Assembly (NCBI GenBank): GCA_958477305.1
Contig: CAUEFI010000015.1
Span: 11,290 to 75,289 of the forward strand
Direction: 5' to 3'
DNA length: 64,000 nt
Source of the DNA: HGM12998 sp900756495
Lineage (GTDB): Bacteria > Bacillota > Clostridia > Oscillospirales > Oscillospiraceae
The first letter of the stretch is position 1, and every line of letters starts with the position of its first letter. Below the pieces are notes generated by a model. That model saw only the letters and a program-made list of their open reading frames with translations, had not been told where the DNA came from and searched no databases. Positions 58,929 to 64,000 of this stretch are shown piece by piece. A program made the translations under genes and the position numbers.

Positions 58929-59957
58929 TCACAGTCGCTTCTTCGAGCTGATACCCTTCATCAGAACGGCCAAAATGATAATTCCGCCCTTTACGACCAT
59001 CTGCGGATAGGAGGCCATGCCGACCAGGTTCATGATATTGCCGATGATGGCAATGACAAAGGCGCCTACCACGGTCATCAGAACCGTGCCCTCGCCGCCG
59101 GCGAGCGCCGCTCCGCCGATGACGACGGCGGCAATGGTGCTGAGGGAGTAGTCTCCGTCCGCGGTCAGCGCGGAGGCGTTTCCGGTGCGGCAGGTCAGCA
59201 ATACGCCGGCGAGCGCGCACAGGATGCCTTCCAGCAGATAGACGAGGAACAGGACCCTCTTGGAGTTGATGCCGGCGAGCTGCACCGCGCTCTCATTTGA
59301 CCCGACGGCGTATACCAGTCTTCCGAACTTGGTGTATTTCATTACCAGGAAGAATACGACTATCGCCGCAACCGCTACCAAGGCCATAAGAGGAAAATTG
59401 ATGCCGGGGATCGCTTTGGAGGCAAACCCGGGATAGACCAGCTTGCGGTATACATCGGTGCCGTCCATCATGATTGTGTTGCCCTTTGTGATGATAAACG
59501 AAATGCCCCTGCCGATATAGCTGAACGCCAGCGTCACGATAAACGCGGGCATGCGCATTTGGGCGACCAGAAACCCGTTGAATGCGCCGACTGCAACGCC
59601 GACCAGCATGCCGACTGCAATGGCCCCAAATACGCCCATGCCCCAGCTGGTAACCGCAGTGGCCATGAGTATGCTGGACAGCGCAACCGTCGCGGCCGCC
59701 GCCAGGTCGATGCCGCCGGTGATGATAACCAACAGCATGCCGATGGCGATGATAATGTAAGTCGTCTGCTGGCGCAAAACCGTGTTCAGGTTTTGCGGGG
59801 TCAAGAAGGTGGGAGAGGCAATTACCGCCACGACAAACAGGACCACCAGAAAGATAATCGCGTTATAATTGAGAATAAAGGAGCGAAGGGAAAATTTCTG
59901 AGGTCCGTTTAATGCGTTGTCCGGTTTCTTGGTTGGAACACTTGTGTTAGCTTTCAT
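58929..59957 (-). CDS. CUT2-type sugar ABC transporter permease
   Basis: 342 residues, ~9 helices. IIAIGMLLVIITGGIDLAAA, MPAFIVTLAFSYIGRGISFI and AVGSNESAVQLAGINSKRVL (the cytoplasmic EAA-like loop) identify the RbsC family. AAAGGATC precedes the ATG; 23 bases after the ATPase stop. Confidence 0.94.
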   Translation of the reverse strand: MKANTSVPTKKPDNALNGPQKFSLRSFILNYNAIIFLVVLFVVAVIASPTFLTPQNLNTVLRQQTTYIIIAIGMLLVIITGGIDLAAAATVALSSILMATAVTSWGMGVFGAIAVGMLVGVAVGAFNGFLVAQMRMPAFIVTLAFSYIGRGISFIITKGNTIMMDGTDVYRKLVYPGFASKAIPGINFPLMALVAVAAIVVFFLVMKYTKFGRLVYAVGSNESAVQLAGINSKRVLFLVYLLEGILCALAGVLLTCRTGNASALTADGDYSLSTIAAVVIGGAALAGGEGTVLMTVVGAFVIAIIGNIMNLVGMASYPQMVVKGGIIILAVLMKGISSKKRL

Positions 59958-59980
59958 GATCCTTTCCCCTTTTTAACCGC

Positions 59981-61477
59981 TCATGCTTCATTTACGCCCA
60001 TGGCATAGCGGATAATGTTGATTTCCGTCAGTTCTTCGCGCTGCAGTTCACCGGCGCTCACGCCCTCGTGAATCACATACGCGCGATCGCACATACCGAT
60101 AATTTCCGCCATTTCAGACGAGATCATGACGACGGCATAGCCGCTCTCCACAAGCTCGTTGATGATATTGAAAATTTCGACTTTTGCTCCCACATCAACT
60201 CCCCGTGTGGGCTCATCCAAAAAGAGCACCTTGGAATCCGTCGCCAAAATCTTGGAGAGGGCCACCTTCTGCTGGTTGCCGCCGGAAAGGCTGTCCACAT
60301 TGTTCTTCACGCTGCCGACTTTGATGGCCAGTTCGTCTACATAGCGGTTGACGATGGCGTCCTCCTTCCGCTTCTGCACCCAGCCAAAGTGGCTGACCTT
60401 GTCCAGGGCGGAAATTGTAATGTTCTGATAGATGGGGCGCCGCAGCAAAACCCCCTGCTTTTTTCTGTCCTCAGACAGGAAGCCAATCCCTGCCTCATAC
60501 GCCTGTTTGATATTTCTGAATCTGACTTCCTTGCCGTTGAGTACGACCTTGCCGGACTCCATTTCGTCAACGCCCAGAATCGCGCGGACACACTCCGTCC
60601 GGCCGGCGCCAACCAGACCGCTCAGGCCCACGACCTCTCCCCTGCGCACATTGAAGGAGATATCCTGAACCGCGCGGCCGGCCTTTACGTGCTCTACCCG
60701 CAGGACCTCTTCGCCGATGTTGTGCTGGCGCGGCGGGAAAAAGGTACTCAAATCACGGCCAATCATCATGGCGACAAGTTGGCTCTGATCGATATCGCTG
60801 GTATTTACCGTGTCAACATATGTACCGTCCCGCATCACCGTAATGCGGTCGCAAATACGGAATATTTCCTCCAGGCGATGTGAAACATAGATAATGGAGA
60901 GCCCTTTGGCCTTCAAGTCGTTCAAAATGCGGAACAGTTGATCGACCTCCCGGCTCGTCATGACGGCCGTCGGCTCATCCAGCACCAGCACGCTGGCGTT
61001 TCTGGTAAGCGCCTTGCAGATTTCCACGACCTGCTGATAGGCCACGGGCAGCTCGCTGACAATCGTATTGACGTTAATATCAAAGCCAAGTTCGCGCAGC
61101 AGGCTCTCCGCCTTATTTCTCATCTTCTTCCAATCAACCAGGCATCCGCTCCGGAATTCGTCCAGCAGGATATTTTCCATCACGGAAAGATGCTGAACCA
61201 AGGCAAATTCCTGGTAAATAACCGAAATGCCCGCTTCGATTCCCTCTTTCGGCGAGGCGAAGTGTACGGGCTTTCCCTCAATCTTCACCGTGCCGCCGTC
61301 ACAGGGATGCACGCCGGAAAGAACGCGAATCAGCGTGGATTTGCCCGCGCCGTTCTCGCCAATCAGCGCGTGAATCTCTCCTGGCCGGACACAAAGCCTG
61401 GCTTTGTTCAGCGCCTTCAGGCCGCCGAATGATTTTTCAATGTCAAGCATTTCGACACGATATTCCGCTTCAGCCAT
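59981..61477 (-). CDS. CUT2-type sugar ABC transporter ATPase
   Basis: 498 residues with two nucleotide-binding domains: Walker A GENGAGKST (N-half), a degenerate GLVGAGRTE in the C-half, signature LSGGNQQKVALSK and Walker B VLFLDEPTRGVDVG. This is the RbsA/XylG layout. The ATG at 61477 is chosen; a GTG at 61519 overlapping the SDR stop (GTGA) would add 14 residues. It energises uptake with the permease and binding protein encoded next. Confidence 0.93.
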   Translation of the reverse strand: MAEAEYRVEMLDIEKSFGGLKALNKARLCVRPGEIHALIGENGAGKSTLIRVLSGVHPCDGGTVKIEGKPVHFASPKEGIEAGISVIYQEFALVQHLSVMENILLDEFRSGCLVDWKKMRNKAESLLRELGFDINVNTIVSELPVAYQQVVEICKALTRNASVLVLDEPTAVMTSREVDQLFRILNDLKAKGLSIIYVSHRLEEIFRICDRITVMRDGTYVDTVNTSDIDQSQLVAMMIGRDLSTFFPPRQHNIGEEVLRVEHVKAGRAVQDISFNVRRGEVVGLSGLVGAGRTECVRAILGVDEMESGKVVLNGKEVRFRNIKQAYEAGIGFLSEDRKKQGVLLRRPIYQNITISALDKVSHFGWVQKRKEDAIVNRYVDELAIKVGSVKNNVDSLSGGNQQKVALSKILATDSKVLFLDEPTRGVDVGAKVEIFNIINELVESGYAVVMISSEMAEIIGMCDRAYVIHEGVSAGELQREELTEINIIRYAMGVNEA

Positions 61478-61515
61478 CCCATTTTCACCCCAACTTTCAT
61501 AAACTTCCGGTGTAC

Positions 61516-62298
61516 TCACAGTGTGCAGAGGAATCCTCCGTCAATGGGGATCATCACGCCGTTCATATAGTCGGAGGCCGGCGACGCCAAAAATACCGCA
61601 AGCCCCATCAAATCAGATACCTCTCCCCAGTGCCCCGCCGCAATCCGGTTCGTAATCTTCGCGCCGAAGCCGGGATCCGCACGAAGCGGCGCATTTACTT
61701 CGGTCGCAAAGAAGCCCGGGGCGATTCCGTTGCACTGAATGTTATATTTCCCCAAATCGTTGGCAAAGCTGCGTGTCAGCCCGGTTATGCCGTGCTTGGC
61801 CACGATATAAGAGGGGCAGTTGCTGTCTGCCGTAAACGAGAGTACGGAGCCTACATTGATAATTTTTCCGCCTCCCTGCCGGATCATCTGAAGCGCGGCC
61901 TTGTGCCCGAGGTAATAATAACTCATCAAATTAACCTCTACGACGCGCGCAAAGTCTTCATCCTTGAATTCCTGCGGAGGTGCAAACTTATTTGTACCTG
62001 CGTTATTGATCAAAATATCAAGCCTGCCGTAGACCTCCAGACACCTGTCCACGATACGGTCTCTATAACCCGCATCGCTCAGATCCCCCTGGAGAAATGC
62101 GACCCTGCGCCCCTCCTTCTCAATCAGTTCCTCTACCTCTGCAACATCGCCAGTGTAGTGCGGAATAAAAATATCAGCGCCCATCTTGGCCAACGCCGTG
62201 GCGTATGCCACGCCAAGCCCCATATTGGCGCCTGTAACTACAGCTACTTTCCCGTCAAGCCGAAAGGAACGCTCAGAAAATTTGTCATATATACTCAT
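61516..62298 (-). CDS. KduD-like short-chain dehydrogenase
   Basis: 260 residues: TGANMGLG (22-29), NNAGTNKF, Ser151, Tyr164 and Lys168 (YIVAK) and PIDGGFLCTL. FRLDGKVAVVTGANMGLGVA and length resemble KduD/gluconate 5-dehydrogenase types. First gene of the long minus-strand operon. AGGAGGGG precedes the ATG. It probably oxidises the imported sugar or polyol. Confidence 0.88.
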   Translation of the reverse strand: MSIYDKFSERSFRLDGKVAVVTGANMGLGVAYATALAKMGADIFIPHYTGDVAEVEELIEKEGRRVAFLQGDLSDAGYRDRIVDRCLEVYGRLDILINNAGTNKFAPPQEFKDEDFARVVEVNLMSYYYLGHKAALQMIRQGGGKIINVGSVLSFTADSNCPSYIVAKHGITGLTRSFANDLGKYNIQCNGIAPGFFATEVNAPLRADPGFGAKITNRIAAGHWGEVSDLMGLAVFLASPASDYMNGVMIPIDGGFLCTL

Positions 62299-62688
62299 GT
62301 GGAGCCCCTCCTGCCGTTTCCCCCGCCGATCTGCATACACTGCACAAAAATGTCAAATCTCTTTTCGTCACCGGCGATATATCTTGTCTATAATGTAGCA
62401 TTTTTGAATTCTCTTTGTGTGTTTAAATATGGTGCTATTGTGTATTATCCTGCACAACATTTTTACCTGTCCCGCGCCGCCTGACCATAAATTCCGCTTT
62501 TCCCGGTTCCCGTTTTCCGATCCGGCAGAAACAGGTCCGGTATAGCAAGGCAGCTTCAGTTGTGTAGGATTCCATCACATTTTGCTTGTATATCACACAC
62601 TGGACGGCCAACCTGCAGCTATAATTGTCTTAGATTCGCGCACCTGCAGAGGCGTCCGGCCGCGTTCATTACAGAGGGAGGCAATGAT
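62299..62688. promoter_or_regulatory. Divergent promoter region with mirrored two-box motif
   Basis: 390 bases without a gene. Plus side: GTTGTGTAGGAT (62559-62570), CACACA (62594-62599), -10 TATAAT (62620-62625). Minus side: GTTGTGCAGGAT (62458-62447), CACACA (62421-62416), -10 TACATT (62397-62392). Both -10 boxes start 61 bases after the first motif base. Neither has a good -35, which fits activation by the AraC protein encoded at 47137-48732. Confidence 0.65.
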
Positions 62689-63747
62689 ATGAGCTCAAAC
62701 AGAGGGGTTGTCTATACCGCACCGGGAAAAGTGGAAGTACGGGAGGTTCCCATGCCGGTCACGGGAAGCGATGAAGTACTGGTAAAGGTGGAATACTGTG
62801 CGCTCTGCGCGACAGATATTCACGTGGTTTATCACGGCCTGTTTGGCCTGCAGCCGCCGCTTTTGATGGGACATGAGGCCACTGGGACCATTGTCGAGGT
62901 GGGGGATGCGGTTGCCAGAGAGGGGCGCTTCCAGGTAGGCGATCGGGTATCGGCCATGCCGTCCCCCTATTGCGGTGAGTGCAGTCATTGCAAAAAGGGC
63001 GACATCATGCACTGCGAGGAAGCCGGTTTCGAGCCGGAAAAGAAGCCGATGGACTCGATGGTGGAGTATCGTACCTATCCCCCCAGGCAGCTCTTCAAGC
63101 TGCCGGATCACGTCCCCTTTGAGTACGGCGCTCTTGTAGAGCCCATATCGACGGCGTCCCGGGGAATTCAGCTGGCAGACATGCCGTTTGGAAGCACCGT
63201 GTGTCTCTCTGGCGCGGGCAGTATCGGCCTGATTATGCTCAATCTGGTCAAATACCGCGGCGGCACCCGCATCACGGTCATTGAACCGGTGCCCGAACGG
63301 CGCGAAATGGCGCTCGCTCTGGGCGCTCACCATGTCATCGACCCCGCCGCCCAAGACATTGTGGCCGAGGCCCGGAAAATCACCGGCGGAATGGGCTTCG
63401 ACTTTGTGTTCGAAATGTCCGGCGCACCCGCCGCCGCCCCCATCTGCCCTGAGATCATCGGCTCCTGCGGCACTGTCGTCTACTTTGCCGTGTATCCCGA
63501 GCGCTATGAAATGCCGCTGAACCTCTTTGACATGTTCAACAAAGAAGCCCGTTTACAGTTTGTCTTTACAAATCCGTTCCTCTTCCCCAAGAGCGTCGAT
63601 CTGCTCAGCTGTCTGGATATGGACAAGCTGATTGGTCCCATTTACGAGCTTGAGGATGCGCCGCAGGCTTTTGAGGACTTCCGCACCGCGAAGTACCCCA
63701 AGCTGTTGATTCGCTGCAATACCTCCAAAAAGTCCTTGCTTCCCTAA
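62689..63747 (+). CDS. Zinc-dependent polyol/alcohol dehydrogenase
   Basis: 352 residues. Catalytic zinc site CALCATDIHVVYHG and GHEATGTIVEVG; structural zinc Cys in YCGECSHCKKGDIMHC; NAD-binding GAGSIGLIMLNLVKYRGG with an acidic residue in TVIEPVPERRE favouring NAD. It resembles the sorbitol/threonine dehydrogenase branch. GGGAGG lies ~8 bases before the ATG. It is divergent from, and co-regulated with, the sugar operon. Confidence 0.88.
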   Translation: MSSNRGVVYTAPGKVEVREVPMPVTGSDEVLVKVEYCALCATDIHVVYHGLFGLQPPLLMGHEATGTIVEVGDAVAREGRFQVGDRVSAMPSPYCGECSHCKKGDIMHCEEAGFEPEKKPMDSMVEYRTYPPRQLFKLPDHVPFEYGALVEPISTASRGIQLADMPFGSTVCLSGAGSIGLIMLNLVKYRGGTRITVIEPVPERREMALALGAHHVIDPAAQDIVAEARKITGGMGFDFVFEMSGAPAAAPICPEIIGSCGTVVYFAVYPERYEMPLNLFDMFNKEARLQFVFTNPFLFPKSVDLLSCLDMDKLIGPIYELEDAPQAFEDFRTAKYPKLLIRCNTSKKSLLP

Positions 63748-63767
63748 TAAAACGGGAATTCCGTGCG

Positions 63768-63840
63768 GCTCCGGCGCCGCCTTCACCCACAGGCCTGCAG
63801 GTTTATTTGCTTCTCCCCTTTTGCCAGGCGGCGCCGGAGC
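63768..63840 (+). repeat. 14-bp stem overlapping the terminator
   Basis: GCTCCGGCGCCGCC (63768-63781) pairs with 63827-63840. It overlaps the left arm of the terminator stem by three bases, so the two helices compete. Confidence 0.5.
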
Positions 63841-63871
63841 GTCTGCCTGGCAAAAGGGGCTGTTTGCTTTT
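63815..63871 (+). terminator. Terminator after zinc dehydrogenase
   Basis: A 15-bp perfect stem (CCCCTTTTGCCAGGC and complement) with a 15-nt loop, then CTGTTTGCTTTT. Confidence 0.8.
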
Positions 63872-63962
63872 ACGTCAAGCCAGCCGCGCTCTCTTACTTT
63901 TTAAGCAGCGCCTCGGCGGTGTCGGCAATGCCGGGGGCATCCAGGTCATGGCAAAGGCCCCC

Positions 63963-64000
63963 TTACAGCGTGGTCGTAAAGCCGCCGTCCACGTTGATGG
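63963..64000 (-). CDS. C-terminus of a short-chain dehydrogenase, cut by window end
   Basis: The last 12 codons read INVDGGFTTTL-stop, the usual SDR C-terminus. The rest lies beyond the window. The same frame continues after the stop as HDLDAPGIADTAEALLKK to a second stop at 63894. Confidence 0.65.
   Translation of the reverse strand, partial: INVDGGFTTTL

Overview
The window reads as chromosome of a GC-rich, low-G+C-phylum (Firmicutes/Bacillota) gut-type anaerobe, most like an Oscillospiraceae member (Flavonifractor/Intestinimonas-like). This rests on HPr kinase/phosphorylase, a zinc-ribbon ribosomal protein L28, the paired TIGR03960/TIGR03936-type radical SAM proteins, DUF1847, DUF3842, DUF6514 and CD1871A-type small proteins, TRAP transport, many ferredoxin/flavodiiron proteins, and AGGAGG-type ribosome binding sites with many GTG/TTG starts. 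No rRNA, tRNA, CRISPR array or intact insertion sequence was seen.

Layout. 0-16 kb is mostly housekeeping: the tail of a repeat-bearing surface protein, a FlK-like thioesterase overlapping a YbaK-type deacylase, a radical SAM pair, an XRE regulator, ferredoxin, hprK, rpmB, an acyltransferase/permease operon, a Nudix protein, a histidine-less HPr-like protein and a flavodiiron protein. 15.6-20.2 kb is a TRAP transporter operon (cupin, DctP, DctQ, DctM, short-chain dehydrogenase) with an operator and palindromic hairpins in its leader. 20-33 kb mixes regulators, a ferredoxin-tailed aldo/keto reductase, an ECF S component, a P-loop kinase with DUF3842, a lyxose/mannose isomerase with a sugar kinase, MATE, DUF1847, an orphan acyl-CoA carboxyltransferase and a TlpA/CD1871A/polyferredoxin operon.

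33.5-40.7 kb is the most unusual block: seven tightly overlapping minus-strand genes (C_GCAxxG protein, methyltransferase, radical SAM protein, AMP-dependent ligase, histidine phosphatase, XdhC, NTP transferase-HD) resembling the poorly understood DVU_1551-DVU_1556/TrsS set linked to molybdenum hydroxylases, followed by a GntR/FCD regulator. Near-identical GTATAC-centred operators occur just downstream of the start sites of this operon, the divergent AraC gene and the TRAP operon, and over the -10 of the GntR gene, suggesting one regulon.

41-47 kb holds AraC, LysR, a sodium:solute symporter with two tiny membrane proteins, and a zinc alcohol dehydrogenase. The LysR-symporter-dehydrogenase part is flanked by ~315-bp direct repeats. 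47-62.3 kb is a long minus-strand catabolic block: SDR, CUT2-type sugar ABC transporter, a complete 2-oxoacid dehydrogenase complex (E3, E1 alpha, E1 beta, E2), VOC protein, SDR, MBL hydrolase, an unknown protein, lipoate-protein ligase and a large AraC regulator. A zinc dehydrogenase is divergent at 62.7 kb, and both divergent promoters carry the same two-box motif at the same distance from the -10. A ~85-bp inverted-repeat-ended element occurs three times (one truncated), each time at the 3' end of a minus-strand gene.
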